Part shown: positions 11,527-21,303 of the stretch, piece by piece
Numbering within the stretch: the first letter of the stretch is position 1
Layout: every line of letters starts with the position of its first letter
NCBI RefSeq assembly: GCF_002205895.1
Contig: NZ_NJDE01000014.1
Location: 1-64,000, forward strand
DNA length: 64,000 nucleotides
Reading direction: 5' to 3'
Source: Saccharibacillus sp. O23
GTDB taxonomy: Bacteria > Bacillota > Bacilli > Paenibacillales > Paenibacillaceae
Notes under the pieces: model-generated
Told to the model about the DNA's origin: nothing
The model's database searches: none
Seen by the model: the letters and a program-made list of their open reading frames with translations, nothing else
Position numbers and translations under genes: made by a program

Positions 11527-12468
11527 ATGAAAAGAGTCGTATTTATGGGAACCCCGCAGTTTGCGGTATCGTGCTTGGAGGCGCTGTTGGAATCGGAATG
11601 CAATATCGTGGCGGTCGTCACGCAGCCCGACCGTCCGCAAGGACGCAAAAAAGTGCTGACCCCGTCGCCGGTGAAAGAAGCGGCGTTGAAGCGCCATCTG
11701 CCGGTACTTCAGCCGGAGCGCATGCGCGACAAAGACGCGGTCGAAGAATTGGCTTCGTTCCATCCCGACCTGATCGTGACGGCGGCGTACGGGCAGATCC
11801 TGCCCAAATCGCTGCTCGAAGTGCCGGAACTCGGCTGCGTCAACGTGCACGGTTCGCTGCTTCCGGCTTACCGGGGCGGCGCGCCGATTCAACGCGCGAT
11901 CATTAACGGCGAGACCAAGACGGGCATCACGCTGATGTACATGGCTCAAGGCATGGATACCGGGGACATGATCGCGGCCGAAGAAGTGGAGATCACGGAC
12001 GAAGATACTTCGGGTACCTTGTTCGAGAAAATGAGCGCGGCCGGAGCGGCGCTGCTCAAACGAGAGCTTCCGCGCCTGCTCGAAGGCCGCGTTCCGGCGC
12101 AGCCGCAGGACGAGTCGCTCGCGACGTACGCGCCGAATCTGACGCGCGAAGACGAACGGATCGATTGGAGCCGTTCGCCGCGCGAAATCTTCAATCAGGT
12201 TAGGGGATTGTCCCCGTTCTCCGGGGGCTATACGCTCTGGAACGGCGAGACGTTCAAAGTCTGGGAAGTGCAGCGTCCCGAAGAAGACGGGCCGGAACCG
12301 GGCGCCGCGCCGGGAACGGTGTTGGACGTGGGCGATAAGGCGATCGTCGTGGCGTGCGGCGGCGGCGCGGTCCGGTTGACCAAAGTGCAGCCGGCAGGCA
12401 AAAAAGCGATGTCGGTCTCCGACTTCGCGCGCGGAACTTCGATGCAAGCAGGGACGGTGTTAGGATGA
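11527..12468 (+). CDS. fmt: Methionyl-tRNA formyltransferase
   Basis: 313 aa. It transfers a formyl group from 10-formyl-THF to initiator Met-tRNA. The catalytic formyltransferase core contains HGSLLPAYRGGAPIQ near residue 108 and the MDTGDM segment. The C-terminal OB-like tRNA-binding domain begins near 205. ATG 11527 fits AAGGAG at 11513-11518; an in-frame GTG at 11518 lies inside that site. The stop overlaps the rsmB start as ATGA. Confidence 0.97.
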   Translation: MKRVVFMGTPQFAVSCLEALLESECNIVAVVTQPDRPQGRKKVLTPSPVKEAALKRHLPVLQPERMRDKDAVEELASFHPDLIVTAAYGQILPKSLLEVPELGCVNVHGSLLPAYRGGAPIQRAIINGETKTGITLMYMAQGMDTGDMIAAEEVEITDEDTSGTLFEKMSAAGAALLKRELPRLLEGRVPAQPQDESLATYAPNLTREDERIDWSRSPREIFNQVRGLSPFSGGYTLWNGETFKVWEVQRPEEDGPEPGAAPGTVLDVGDKAIVVACGGGAVRLTKVQPAGKKAMSVSDFARGTSMQAGTVLG

Positions 12469-14471
12469 GCGGCAACGGAGAAAACGGCAAAAAAACGCAG
12501 GGCGCGGGCATTCGGATGTTCGGCGCATCGGGCAAAAACGCGAAGCCGGCAGGCGGATTCGATCCGAACAAACCGGCCGAAAAGCCGAAGTCTTCCGCGC
12601 GAAAAGCGGAAGATAACCACAAGCCGTCTTCGGCAGGCGGCAAAAAATCCGCCGATCGCCGGGGCAACGCTTCGGGCGCGGAAATGAGAATCGCCGCGAA
12701 GCAGGGGAACGGCGCTTCCGGGAAACCGGCTGCGAAAAGCGGCGGAAAACCGGCTTACGGAAACCGGGCTTCCGCCGGTACGAAGCCGGCTTACGGAAGT
12801 CCGTCTTCCGACGGTTCGAAGCGAGGGAACTCCGCCGGAACGGGAATCGGTTCCCAAGCGAGCGGCGGTTCCGGAAGCGGCGCGGGCGGAAGAGCCTCCG
12901 GCAAACCGAATGCCTACGGCAAATCCGCGCCGGGAGCTCGTCCGGCGCAAAGCGGCAAGCCTGCGGCCGGCCAAGCCGCGGGCCGTCCGTCGGCCGGCTC
13001 CGCGGCTGCCCGAAGCGGAGCGGCCGCTCAGCCGCCGCGTTCGGCGAAGCCGACCAGCGCGGCCGAGCGGATCGCGGCCAAAGCATCCAAAAGCGGCGGC
13101 GAGGCTCCGCGCCCGCGGCGCCGCAAAGTCGACGCGACCGCTCGCGAGGTCGCGCTCAACGTGCTGGCGGGCGTCGACGAAGGCGGCGCTTACAGCAATC
13201 TGCTGCTGAACCGTTCGCTTCAGCAGGCGGAGCTTAGCCCGGCGGATACGGGGCTGGCTACCGAATTGGTCTACGGCACGATCGCGCGTCAAGCGACGCT
13301 GGACTATTTCCTTGACCGCTTTATCAAGAGCGGGGTCAAACGTTTGAATCCGTGGGTTCGCGCTTTGCTTCGCATGTCGCTCTACCAGATCCGCTATCTG
13401 GACCGGATTCCGCCGCACGCGGCGGTCAACGAAGCGGTAGAGATCGCCAAGAAACGCGGCCACGAAGGCATCGCTTCGATGATCAACGGCGTACTGCGCA
13501 GCATTCTGCGCGAAGGCGAAGCGTTGACGCTTCCGCAGGATCTCCCGACGGCCGAGCGCATCGCGCTCGAACATTCGCATCCGCTGTGGCTGGTCGAACG
13601 TTGGATCGCCCAATACGGCGAAGAAACGGCGGAAGCCGTCTGCGCGGCGAACAATCAACCGCCGAAAGTCAGCATCCGGGTCAATCCGCTGCGCGTCGAA
13701 CGCGACGAGCTGCTGCGCGAATTGGAAGCGGAAGGACGCGAAGCGCGCGCTTCGGAATTGTCCCCGCAAGGCATCGTCGTCGAGAGCGGCGGCAATATGG
13801 CCAATGACGGACTTTATCGCGACGGTCGTTACAGCATCCAAGACGAGAGTTCCATGCTGGTGGCCGAAGCGCTCGATCCGCAGCCGGGCATGAGCGTGCT
13901 CGACTGCTGCGCCGCTCCGGGCGGCAAAACGGCCCATATCGCCGAGAAGATGGGCGACAAAGGTCGGATCGTCGCCAACGATCTGCACGAGCATAAGCAG
14001 AAGCTGATTCAAGAACAGACGGAGCGGCTGGGCCTGACTTCCGTAGAGAGCAGCGTCGGAGACGCGCTCGCGCTCAAAGACCGTTACGAACCGGCTTCGT
14101 TCGACCGGGTTCTGCTCGACGCGCCTTGTTCCGGTTTCGGCGTCATTCGCCGCAAACCGGATCTGCGCTGGGCGAAGACGCCGGAAGACGCGGCATCGAT
14201 CGCCAAGCTTCAGCGCCAGATGCTGAACGCGGTATCGGGGCTGGTCAAACCGGGCGGCATTCTCGTTTACAGCACGTGCACGATCGAGCGCGAGGAGAAT
14301 CAGCGCGCCGTCGCGGAATTCCTTCGCGACCATGCGGAATTCGTCGACGAGCCTTTCGAAGTGCCGGCGCTCGAGAACCAACCTCAAGTCGGCGGCGCGG
14401 GCGTGCAGATTTTGCCGAACCAGTTCGGTTCCGACGGGTTCTATATCGCCCGTTTGCGCCGTCGCGGCTGA
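12465..14471 (+). CDS. rsmB: 16S rRNA (cytosine-967-C5)-methyltransferase with long disordered N-terminus
   Basis: 668 aa, about 220 longer than typical RsmB. Residues 1 to about 221 are low complexity (Gly, Ala, Ser, Lys, Pro with repeated KPAYG/GKPAA-like words) and strongly basic. From about 222 the normal protein begins: a NusB-like RNA-binding domain (DATAREVALNVLAGVDEGGA), then a Rossmann methyltransferase with DCCAAPGGKTAH, DAPCSGFGVIRRKPDLRW and STCTIEREEN, which holds the catalytic cysteine. The start overlaps fmt as ATGA and the frame is open throughout. An internal start near residue 190-220 is possible, but no good ribosome-binding site was found there. Confidence 0.93.
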   Translation: MSGNGENGKKTQGAGIRMFGASGKNAKPAGGFDPNKPAEKPKSSARKAEDNHKPSSAGGKKSADRRGNASGAEMRIAAKQGNGASGKPAAKSGGKPAYGNRASAGTKPAYGSPSSDGSKRGNSAGTGIGSQASGGSGSGAGGRASGKPNAYGKSAPGARPAQSGKPAAGQAAGRPSAGSAAARSGAAAQPPRSAKPTSAAERIAAKASKSGGEAPRPRRRKVDATAREVALNVLAGVDEGGAYSNLLLNRSLQQAELSPADTGLATELVYGTIARQATLDYFLDRFIKSGVKRLNPWVRALLRMSLYQIRYLDRIPPHAAVNEAVEIAKKRGHEGIASMINGVLRSILREGEALTLPQDLPTAERIALEHSHPLWLVERWIAQYGEETAEAVCAANNQPPKVSIRVNPLRVERDELLRELEAEGREARASELSPQGIVVESGGNMANDGLYRDGRYSIQDESSMLVAEALDPQPGMSVLDCCAAPGGKTAHIAEKMGDKGRIVANDLHEHKQKLIQEQTERLGLTSVESSVGDALALKDRYEPASFDRVLLDAPCSGFGVIRRKPDLRWAKTPEDAASIAKLQRQMLNAVSGLVKPGGILVYSTCTIEREENQRAVAEFLRDHAEFVDEPFEVPALENQPQVGGAGVQILPNQFGSDGFYIARLRRRG

Positions 14472-14524
14472 GACGTTCGGCGCGGGCGACGGTCTACTCG
14501 ATCGTTCAAGCTCCGAATGCGCGG

Positions 14525-14565
14525 AATCCGGATGGGCATCAGGCCGCGCGGCGATCGGATTTTTT
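14525..14565 (+). terminator. Candidate terminator after rsmB
   Basis: AATCC-GAT pairs with ATC-GGATT (one bulged G), followed by a run of T, about 55 bases after the rsmB stop. The apical part is loosely paired. Confidence 0.45.
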
Positions 14566-14603
14566 AGCCGCGTGCCTATGTTGCAGCCGTTTCTGCCGAT
14601 AAT

Positions 14604-14653
14604 AAAGAAGGACCTCCGCCGCGATCGCTACGGGACGGCCGGGGTTCTTCTTT
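14604..14653 (+). terminator. Intrinsic terminator of def-fmt-rsmB
   Basis: AAAGAAGGACC (14604-14614) pairs with GGTTCTTCTTT (14643-14653), with one G-U pair. The T-rich arm itself acts as the tail. Confidence 0.6.
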
Positions 14654-14679
14654 AGCATGGAGAGCTTTTGTGCTAATAT
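14651..14679 (+). promoter_or_regulatory. Weak candidate promoter of rlmN
   Basis: TTTAGC, 17-bp spacer, TAATAT (14674-14679), about 80 bases before rlmN and directly behind the terminator. The -35 is a poor match. Confidence 0.3.
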
Positions 14680-14757
14680 AGATAAGATGGAAAGCCGTAA
14701 AGTCAACGAGTTGCCAGAATTCAACGAATATTCAACGAACAGGGGATAACCGACAAC

Positions 14758-15816
14758 ATGAAACCTTTCATATACGATTATAATCTCGACGACCTGCAAG
14801 CTTGGGTCAAAGAGAACGGAGAAGCGGCCTTCCGCGCCGATCAGATCTTCGACTGGCTGTACGTCAAACGCGTATCCAGTTTCGAAGAGATGACGAACCT
14901 TTCGAAGACGCTGCGCGCCAAACTGAACGAGCAGTTCGCTTTCGTCACGCTGAACGAAATCACCAAGTTCCAGTCCAAAGACGGCACGGTGAAATTCCTG
15001 TTCGGCCTGCACGACGAGCATGCGATCGAGACCGTCGTCATGAAACACAACTACGGCAACAGCGTCTGCGTCACGACCCAAGTCGGCTGCCGCATCGGCT
15101 GCACGTTCTGCGCGTCCACGCTGGGCGGACTGAAGCGCAACCTGACAGCCGGCGAGATTGTCGCCCAGGTCGTCGAAGCGCAGAAGATTCTCGACAAAGA
15201 CGGCGAGCGCGTCAGCAGCATCGTCATCATGGGTTCGGGCGAACCGTTCGAGAACTACGACGCCACCATGAAATTCCTGCGCATCATGATCCACGAAAAA
15301 GGCTTGAACATCGGACAGCGCCATATCACCGTTTCGACGAGCGGCATCGTGCCGAGCATCTACAAGTTCGCCGACGAAGACACGCAGATCAATCTGGCGA
15401 TCTCCATCCACGCGCCGAACGACAAGCTGCGTTCCAAGCTGATGCCGGTCAACCGCCGTTTCCCGTTCGACGACGTGATCGAGTCTCTCGATTATTACGT
15501 GGAGAAGACGGGCCGCCGCCTGACGTTCGAATACGCGCTGATCGGCGGGGTCAACGACCAAGCCGAGCACGCGCAGGAGCTGGCGGACGTGCTGAAGACG
15601 CGCATGGCGCACGTCAACCTGATCCCGGTCAACCATGTGCCGGAACGTAAATACGTCCGCACGTCGCGCAGCGATATTTTCAACTTCCAACGCATTCTGA
15701 CCGAAAACGGCATCAATGCGACGATCCGCCGCGAACAAGGCCACGACATCGCGGCCGCCTGCGGCCAACTGCGCGCCAAGCATATGGAAAAAGGACAGGA
15801 AAAGGCTGCGAGGTGA
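14758..15816 (+). CDS. rlmN: 23S rRNA (adenine-2503-C2)-methyltransferase, radical SAM
   Basis: 352 aa. It methylates A2503 of 23S rRNA and A37 of some tRNAs. The radical-SAM cluster motif is [11 protein letters not shown] near residue 110, followed by [11 protein letters not shown]. The resolving cysteine is near the C-terminus in [10 protein letters not shown]. Sequence and gene position match B. subtilis YloN, so it is the housekeeping enzyme rather than Cfr. Its stop overlaps the next start as GTGA. Confidence 0.96.
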   Translation: MKPFIYDYNLDDLQAWVKENGEAAFRADQIFDWLYVKRVSSFEEMTNLSKTLRAKLNEQFAFVTLNEITKFQSKDGTVKFLFGLHDEHAIETVVMKHNYGNSVCVTTQVGCRIGCTFCASTLGGLKRNLTAGEIVAQVVEAQKILDKDGERVSSIVIMGSGEPFENYDATMKFLRIMIHEKGLNIGQRHITVSTSGIVPSIYKFADEDTQINLAISIHAPNDKLRSKLMPVNRRFPFDDVIESLDYYVEKTGRRLTFEYALIGGVNDQAEHAQELADVLKTRMAHVNLIPVNHVPERKYVRTSRSDIFNFQRILTENGINATIRREQGHDIAAACGQLRAKHMEKGQEKAAR

Positions 15817-16601
15817 GTAAGGTGATTCATACCGTTCATGCAACGCATATCGGAAACGTACGCACCGTCAACGAAGATCTGTCGTGGGTCGGCCGGATCA
15901 AACCGGGCGGCTACACGCTCGGGATCGTGGCGGACGGAATGGGCGGCCACCTGGCCGGAGATACCGCGAGTCGGCTGACGGTCGAGACGATCGTGGCCGA
16001 CCTCGGCGGATTGGAGCCGGGCTTGTCGATCGAAGCTTGCGAAGCGGCGCTCAGCGACGCGATTCTGCACGCCAACGAAGTCGTCTACCGCAAAGGCGAA
16101 TCGGATATTCGCTATCACAATATGGGTACGACCGTCGTAGCCGTGCTGTTTAGCGGCATCGAAGGCGTGATCGGCCATATCGGCGACAGCCGGGCGTATA
16201 AAGTGACCGCTCAAGGCATCCTGCGCTTGACCGACGATCATACGCTGGTCAACGAACTGCTCAAAAGCGGGCAAATCAGCGAACGGGAAGCCGGTTCTCA
16301 TCCTCGCCGCAACGTATTGACTCGGGCGCTCGGAACCGATGCCGAAGTGAAAGTCGATCTCGGTCGCCTTCGGTTGAATCCGGGCGAAGCGCTGATCTTG
16401 TGCAGCGACGGTCTGTGCAACTTCGTGGCGGAAGCCGAGATGATGCGAACGGTACTGAAGCCGGGAGCGGCGCTGGACGATCGCGCGCACAAACTGGTCC
16501 GGATGGCGTTGAATTCCGGGGGCGACGACAATATCACCGTAGCCCTGTTCGAAAACGGACGCGCTGGTCAGGACCCGGCGACGAAGGAGTGGGTACAATG
16601 A
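15813..16601 (+). CDS. prpC: PP2C-type protein phosphatase (PrpC/Stp)
   Basis: 262 aa. A metal-dependent Ser/Thr phosphatase that opposes the PASTA kinase encoded next. PP2C motifs in order: [14 protein letters not shown] (near 36), [35 protein letters not shown] and GGDDNITV near 245. The GTG start overlaps the rlmN stop, and the end overlaps prkC as ATGA, so rlmN, phosphatase and kinase are tightly coupled. Confidence 0.95.
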   Translation: MSKVIHTVHATHIGNVRTVNEDLSWVGRIKPGGYTLGIVADGMGGHLAGDTASRLTVETIVADLGGLEPGLSIEACEAALSDAILHANEVVYRKGESDIRYHNMGTTVVAVLFSGIEGVIGHIGDSRAYKVTAQGILRLTDDHTLVNELLKSGQISEREAGSHPRRNVLTRALGTDAEVKVDLGRLRLNPGEALILCSDGLCNFVAEAEMMRTVLKPGAALDDRAHKLVRMALNSGGDDNITVALFENGRAGQDPATKEWVQ

Positions 16602-18883
16602 TCGGTCAGGTGTTCAGCGGCCGCTACGAGATTATCGAGCGCGTAGGCGGCGGGGGAATGGCGCTGGTGTACAAAGCGCTCGACCTGCTGCTGAACCGCT
16701 TCGTCGCGGTCAAAGTGCTGCGTCAGCAGTTCATGCACGACGAAGAGTTCATCCGTCGTTTCCGGCGGGAAGCACAGTCGGCGGCTTCGCTGTCCCATCC
16801 CAACATCGTCAGCATTTACGACGTGGGACAAGACGGGGAAGTCCAATACATCGTGATGGAATACATCGAAGGCACGGATCTGGACGAAGTGATCAAGGAT
16901 CGGGCGCCGCTCCCGGTCGAAGAAGCGGTTCGCGTCGCGTCGCAGATCTGCGACGCGCTCGATCACGCGCATACGAATCAGATCATTCACCGGGATATCA
17001 AACCTCATAATATTCTGATCGGACGAAACGGTCGGGTGAAGGTGACGGACTTCGGGATCGCGCGCGCCGTGACTTCCACGACGATCACCCAGACCGGTTC
17101 GGTAGTGGGTTCGGTTCATTATTTCTCTCCGGAACATGCCAAAGGCGTGACCGCCGGCGAGAAGTCCGACCTCTATTCGCTCGGCATCGTGCTCTATCAG
17201 ATGCTGACCGGAGCGCTTCCGTACGAAGGGGAAAGCCCGATCAGCGTGGCGCTCAAACATTTGCAGGACGATTTCGAAGAACCGCGCAAGCTGAATCCGA
17301 TGATTCCGCAGAGCGTGGAGAATATCATCATTCGGGCGATGCGCAAAAATCCTTCGGAGCGTTATGCTTCGGCGGCGGAAATGCAAAGCGATCTGGATAC
17401 CTGCCTGCTGCCTTCGCGCCGCGAAGAACAGAAGGTCTTGTTCGACGAAAACGACGATACGGACCGCACGCTGGTCGTGCCGGCTATTCGTTCGACGTAT
17501 ACGCCTCCTTCTTCGGAGATGCAGCGAGGCGAGGCCGCGACCAAGTCCAAGCCTCAAGCCTCGGGCAAAAAGAATTGGAAAAAACCGGCGCTCATTATCG
17601 GCTTGACGCTGCTGATGCTGGCGATCATGACGTTTATCGTCATCTACGTGCGCGGCCAATTGGTCGTGCCGGAGACGAAGGTGCCCAACGTGATCGGCAT
17701 GACGGAAGCCCAAGCGCGCACGACGTTGACCGACAGCGGAATGATTGTCGAAGACGTCAAATACGAATACGATCCGTCGACGGAACCCGGCAAGGTCTTC
17801 AGGCAGAGCAAACAGGAAGGATTAAGCGTCAAGAAAGGCGCTTCGATTCTGTTGACGGTCGGTTCGGAGAAACCGCTCAAGAAAATGCCGAAACTGACGG
17901 ATACCGACTACGACGAAGCCGTTAGGCAGCTTACCGCGCTCGGAGTATCCGAAGATCGGATCGTGCGAAACGAAGAATACAACGAAGCCGATCCGGAGAC
18001 AGTCATCACGCAGACTCCGCAATCCGGCGAAGATTTCGATCCCGATCAAGCGACGGTCACGCTCGCCGTGAGCAAAGGCGTCGAAGAGAAGGAAGTGCCG
18101 GAAGTGGTCGGCAAAAGCCGTCAAGAAGCGCTGGACCTGATCAACGGACAAGCGCTGGCTCCTTCCTCGACCGAAGAACCGAGCTTTACCGTGGAAAGCG
18201 GCAAAGTCGTCAGCCAGACGCCGGAACCGGGCGAGAAGCTCAAACCGGGCGAAGCCGTGAAATTCGTCGTCAGCTCGGGGTTCCCGCCGGAAGCGTTGAA
18301 CTTTACCGTCAACGTGCCGGTCGAACCTTCGCAAGAAGGCGTCGCGACCAAAGTTCGCATCGAATACAGCGACGCCAGAGGAGACCGCATCAGCTTGGGA
18401 TCGGATACGATCTCTTCGCTGCGCATTTTCCCGGTATCGTTGGTGCTCGCTCCGAACCGCAACGGCGTCGTCATGGTCTATCGGGACGGCCAATTGGTCG
18501 AGTCTTATCCGGTCGATTACACGGAAGCCAGCCGAGGAACGTTCCAACAACCGGAAGTTCCGCAGAAAGAACCGGAAGAGACGCCGCCGCCGGAACAGAC
18601 TCCGACCGATCCGCCCGCCGACAACGGCGGCGATCAAGGACAAGATCCGAACAACGGCACCGATACCGGCGACGGTACCGACGTGAACGGGACGACGGAC
18701 GGAACGACCGACGGCGCGGCGGACGGTACTCAACCTCCCGACGAACAGACGGGCGAGGAAGAAACGGATCCCAACGCTTTCGTTCCTCCGGGCAAAGCCG
18801 TAGCCGACGGAACGATTGCGAATGCTTCCGAAAGACCGGACAAATCGGAAAAACCGGGCAAAGGACACGGCCGAGGACATTGA
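16598..18883 (+). CDS. prkC: PASTA-domain Ser/Thr protein kinase
   Basis: 761 aa. A membrane kinase that senses cell-wall fragments outside and phosphorylates proteins inside. The kinase domain is at about 10-270: glycine loop GGGGMALVYK, Lys39, HRDIKPHN with Asp133, DFG at 151-153. One membrane helix is at about 331-352 (IIGLTLLMLAIMTFIVIY). Three PASTA repeats follow at about 357-560. An immunoglobulin-like segment comes next, then a tail of about 110 residues rich in Pro, Asp, Gly and Thr, ending KPGKGHGRGH. The tail is not part of B. subtilis PrkC and looks like a disordered extracellular linker. Confidence 0.95.
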   Translation: MIGQVFSGRYEIIERVGGGGMALVYKALDLLLNRFVAVKVLRQQFMHDEEFIRRFRREAQSAASLSHPNIVSIYDVGQDGEVQYIVMEYIEGTDLDEVIKDRAPLPVEEAVRVASQICDALDHAHTNQIIHRDIKPHNILIGRNGRVKVTDFGIARAVTSTTITQTGSVVGSVHYFSPEHAKGVTAGEKSDLYSLGIVLYQMLTGALPYEGESPISVALKHLQDDFEEPRKLNPMIPQSVENIIIRAMRKNPSERYASAAEMQSDLDTCLLPSRREEQKVLFDENDDTDRTLVVPAIRSTYTPPSSEMQRGEAATKSKPQASGKKNWKKPALIIGLTLLMLAIMTFIVIYVRGQLVVPETKVPNVIGMTEAQARTTLTDSGMIVEDVKYEYDPSTEPGKVFRQSKQEGLSVKKGASILLTVGSEKPLKKMPKLTDTDYDEAVRQLTALGVSEDRIVRNEEYNEADPETVITQTPQSGEDFDPDQATVTLAVSKGVEEKEVPEVVGKSRQEALDLINGQALAPSSTEEPSFTVESGKVVSQTPEPGEKLKPGEAVKFVVSSGFPPEALNFTVNVPVEPSQEGVATKVRIEYSDARGDRISLGSDTISSLRIFPVSLVLAPNRNGVVMVYRDGQLVESYPVDYTEASRGTFQQPEVPQKEPEETPPPEQTPTDPPADNGGDQGQDPNNGTDTGDGTDVNGTTDGTTDGAADGTQPPDEQTGEEETDPNAFVPPGKAVADGTIANASERPDKSEKPGKGHGRGH

Positions 18884-18914
18884 TCGCGGCAGGCGAAAAA
18901 TAAGCGGGTAAAGC

Positions 18915-18939
18915 GAGGCCGGACGAAAGTCCGGCCCTC
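18915..18939 (+). terminator. Strong hairpin between prkC and rsgA
   Basis: GGCCGGAC-GAAA-GTCCGGCC with a flanking GAG/CTC and a GNRA-type tetraloop. No T-run follows, so it may be a weak terminator or a processing/stability hairpin. Confidence 0.4.
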
Positions 18940-18977
18940 TCCCGTTACATATGCTACATACAAAAGGACGGTGAAGC

Positions 18978-19886
18978 ATGCCAGAAGGATTAATCGTAAA
19001 AGCGCTGAGCGGGTATTATTACGTCAAAGATCACGAAGCGTCGCCGGGCGAACCGACGGTGCAGTGTCGGGCCCGCGGCGTATTTCGCATCAAAGGCAAA
19101 TCGCCGCTGGTCGGCGACCGGGTCGTCTACGCATTGACGGAGAACGGCGAAGGCACGGTTACGGAGATCAAACCGCGCACGACGGAATTGATCCGTCCGC
19201 CGGTAGCGAACGTCAATCTGGCGGTACTCGTATTTTCGGTCAAAGAACCGGATCTGAACCTGAACCTGCTGGACAAGTTCCTCGTGCATATCGAACATGA
19301 AGGACTGGACGCGCTGATCTGCCTGACCAAAATGGATCTGATCGCAGAAGACGACGAACAGACCCGCGAAGCCGTGCAGCAAGCCAAAAAGCTCTACGAA
19401 TCGATCGGCTACGAGGTGCTGGAGACCAGCTCTCCGCAGGGCATGGGCGCGGATCGGCTGCGCGAACGCTTGGCCGGCGAGATCAGCGTATTCTCCGGTC
19501 AATCGGGCGTCGGCAAATCTTCGCTGCTCAACGCGATGTTCCCCGATCTCGATCTTCTCACGAGCGAGATCAGTTTGAGACTCGGCCGCGGCCGCCATAC
19601 GACCCGGCACGTGGAATTGGTCGAGCTTGAAGGCGGAGGCTATATCGCCGATACGCCAGGCTTCAGCCAGCTCGATTTCTTGGAGCTCGGCGTCGAAGAA
19701 CTGTCGAGCTGCTTCCGCGAATTCGCGGCGCTTCAAGGCGGCTGCAAATTCCGCGGCTGCACGCATCTGCACGAACCCGACTGCAAAGTCCGCGAAGCGT
19801 TAGAGAACGGGGAGATCGCGGAAAGTCGTTATAAGCATTACACGGCCTTTTTCCAAGAAATGAAAGATAAAAAACGGAGGTACTGA
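18978..19886 (+). CDS. rsgA: Ribosome small subunit-dependent GTPase RsgA
   Basis: 302 aa. A circularly permuted GTPase that checks 30S maturation. An N-terminal OB fold (about 1-65) precedes the GTPase: LTKMD (G4) near 117, P-loop GQSGVGKSS near 175, DTPGFSQ (G3) near 225. The C-terminal zinc finger has C-x6-C-x-H-x6-C-like ligands in CKFRGCTHLHEPDC. AAAGGACGGTG precedes ATG. rpe begins two bases after its stop. Confidence 0.96.
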   Translation: MPEGLIVKALSGYYYVKDHEASPGEPTVQCRARGVFRIKGKSPLVGDRVVYALTENGEGTVTEIKPRTTELIRPPVANVNLAVLVFSVKEPDLNLNLLDKFLVHIEHEGLDALICLTKMDLIAEDDEQTREAVQQAKKLYESIGYEVLETSSPQGMGADRLRERLAGEISVFSGQSGVGKSSLLNAMFPDLDLLTSEISLRLGRGRHTTRHVELVELEGGGYIADTPGFSQLDFLELGVEELSSCFREFAALQGGCKFRGCTHLHEPDCKVREALENGEIAESRYKHYTAFFQEMKDKKRRY

Positions 19887-19888
19887 AT

Positions 19889-20554
19889 ATGGTATGGATT
19901 GCTCCTTCGATCTTGTCGGCAGATTTCTCCAAATTGGGCGCCGACGTCAAAGAAGTTGAAGAAGGCGGAGCCGATTGGCTGCACGTCGACGTGATGGACG
20001 GACATTTCGTGCCGAACATCTCGTTCGGCGCGCCGATCATGCGCTCGATCGCGCCGCTCACGAAGCTGCCGCTGGACGTGCATTTGATGATCGAAAACCC
20101 CGAGAATTACATCCCGGAATTCGCCAAAGCCGGCGCTTCCGTCATTACGGTTCATGCGGAAGCCTGCGTGCATCTGCATCGCGTCGTGCATCTGATCAAA
20201 GAACAGGGAGTCAAAGCCGGCGTGGCGCTCAATCCGGGCACGCCCGTCTCGGCGATCCGCGAAGTGCTGGAAGATCTGGACCTCGTGCTGATCATGACGG
20301 TCAATCCCGGGTTCGGCGGGCAGGCGTTTATCGAACGCACCGTGCATAAGATCCGCGAAACGCGCGAGCTGGCGAATTCGCTCGGCATGACGGACCTGCG
20401 CATCGAAGTGGACGGCGGAATCGCGGCCGACACGGCGGGCAAGGTGGTCGCGGCCGGCGCGGACGTTCTCGTCGCGGGCAGCGCCGTATACGGCGCGAGC
20501 GATCGCGCGGCCGCGATCCGGACGATCCGGGAAAGCGCGGAACGGGGCGTATGA
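19889..20554 (+). CDS. rpe: Ribulose-phosphate 3-epimerase
   Basis: 221 aa. It interconverts ribulose 5-phosphate and xylulose 5-phosphate in the pentose phosphate pathway. TIM-barrel landmarks: APSILSADFSKLG, HVDVMDGHFVPN (metal His and Asp), VMTVNPGFGGQ and EVDGGI. ACGGAGGT is the ribosome-binding site. The stop overlaps the next small gene as ATGA. Confidence 0.96.
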   Translation: MVWIAPSILSADFSKLGADVKEVEEGGADWLHVDVMDGHFVPNISFGAPIMRSIAPLTKLPLDVHLMIENPENYIPEFAKAGASVITVHAEACVHLHRVVHLIKEQGVKAGVALNPGTPVSAIREVLEDLDLVLIMTVNPGFGGQAFIERTVHKIRETRELANSLGMTDLRIEVDGGIAADTAGKVVAAGADVLVAGSAVYGASDRAAAIRTIRESAERGV

Positions 20555-20805
20555 ACAACCTCAAGTCGACGATGCTGCTGGCATTGGTCACTTCGGTAGT
20601 CGGTCTGCTGATCGCGGTCTTCGCGATCCTGCCGATTCCGTTCAACGCGCTGGCCGGTCTGGCGGCGGCGGGTCTCGTCCTCTGGTATTTCCGTCGCCTG
20701 GAAACGAGAGGGCAGAAGATCGGCTTTATCGTCTGGGCGGTCGTCTATTTCCTGTTCTTCACCGTGCTGATCACGGCGGTCCGTTATCGCATGGGGCTGC
20801 TCTAG
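20551..20805 (+). CDS. Small membrane protein of unknown function
   Basis: 84 aa with three likely membrane helices: residues 7-27 (LLALVTSVVGLLIAVFAIL), 32-48 and 60-77 (GFIVWAVVYFLFFTVLITAV). A basic RRLETRGQK loop lies between the last two. It is translationally coupled to rpe (ATGA overlap) and occupies the place of thiN/spoVM in Bacillus. I do not recognise the family. Confidence 0.75.
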   Translation: MNNLKSTMLLALVTSVVGLLIAVFAILPIPFNALAGLAAAGLVLWYFRRLETRGQKIGFIVWAVVYFLFFTVLITAVRYRMGLL

Positions 20806-20870
20806 GAATCGTCGACCGATTCCGGTATCCGGCGATCCGCCGCGGGAACGGCGGACGCGTACGAAAAGAC

Positions 20871-20918
20871 AAAAAAAGACCTCGTGTTCCGCTTGCGCGG
20901 GACGCGAGGTCTTTTTTT
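20871..20918. terminator. Bidirectional terminator after rpe and the small membrane protein
   Basis: Seven A, GACCTCG (20878-20884), a partly paired loop, CGAGGTC (20905-20911), seven T. Confidence 0.85.
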
Positions 20919-20991
20919 CGTGCGATTCTCCGATACGTTCGACGTGCTTGCCGTCGGGAAGCACGCGGAGCAGACGCGACGCCGATTAACT

Positions 20992-21018
20992 AAAAAACAC
21001 CTTCAAAGAAGGTGTTTT
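20992..21018 (-). terminator. Terminator of rpmB
   Basis: AAAACACCTT (20994-21003) pairs with AAGGTGTTTT (21009-21018) around a 5-base loop. Read on the minus strand it ends in a run of T, 17 bases after the rpmB stop. Confidence 0.85.
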
Positions 21019-21034
21019 CCGGTCTATATCGGGA

Positions 21035-21223
21035 TTAAACGCGAGTCAATTTACCGGATTTAAGAGCCCGGGTGCTGACGTATACGCGTTTCGGTTTGCC
21101 GTTTACGAGGATGCGAACCTTTTGGACGTTAACTCCCCAAGAACGACGGTTGCGGTTGTTAGCGTGGGAAACGTTATTACCGGAGCTTGGTTTTTTACCC
21201 GTTACAAAACATCTGCGAGCCAT
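21035..21223 (-). CDS. rpmB: Large ribosomal subunit protein bL28
   Basis: 62 aa. [20 protein letters not shown] is the bL28 start, with only one cysteine, so this is the zinc-free form. Start 21223 lies seven bases after AAGGAGGTG; the GTG at 21232 is inside that site. It is transcribed against its neighbours with its own promoter and terminator, as in Bacillus. Confidence 0.97.
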   Translation of the reverse strand: MARRCFVTGKKPSSGNNVSHANNRNRRSWGVNVQKVRILVNGKPKRVYVSTRALKSGKLTRV

Positions 21224-21273
21224 GAATGACACCTCCTTGCTTAGATAAAACCTACATAAGCAACACTTCTACA

Positions 21274-21303
21274 ATCATAACACACTAAAAAAAGCTCCGT
21301 CAA
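21274..21303 (-). promoter_or_regulatory. Sigma-A promoter of rpmB
   Basis: On the minus strand TTGACG (21298-21303), 18-bp spacer, TATGAT (21274-21279), about 50 bases before the rpmB start. Confidence 0.75.

Noticed and set aside
20806-21034. Search for spoVM and thiN after rpe
   Set aside because: No frame resembling either was found; the space holds only terminators.
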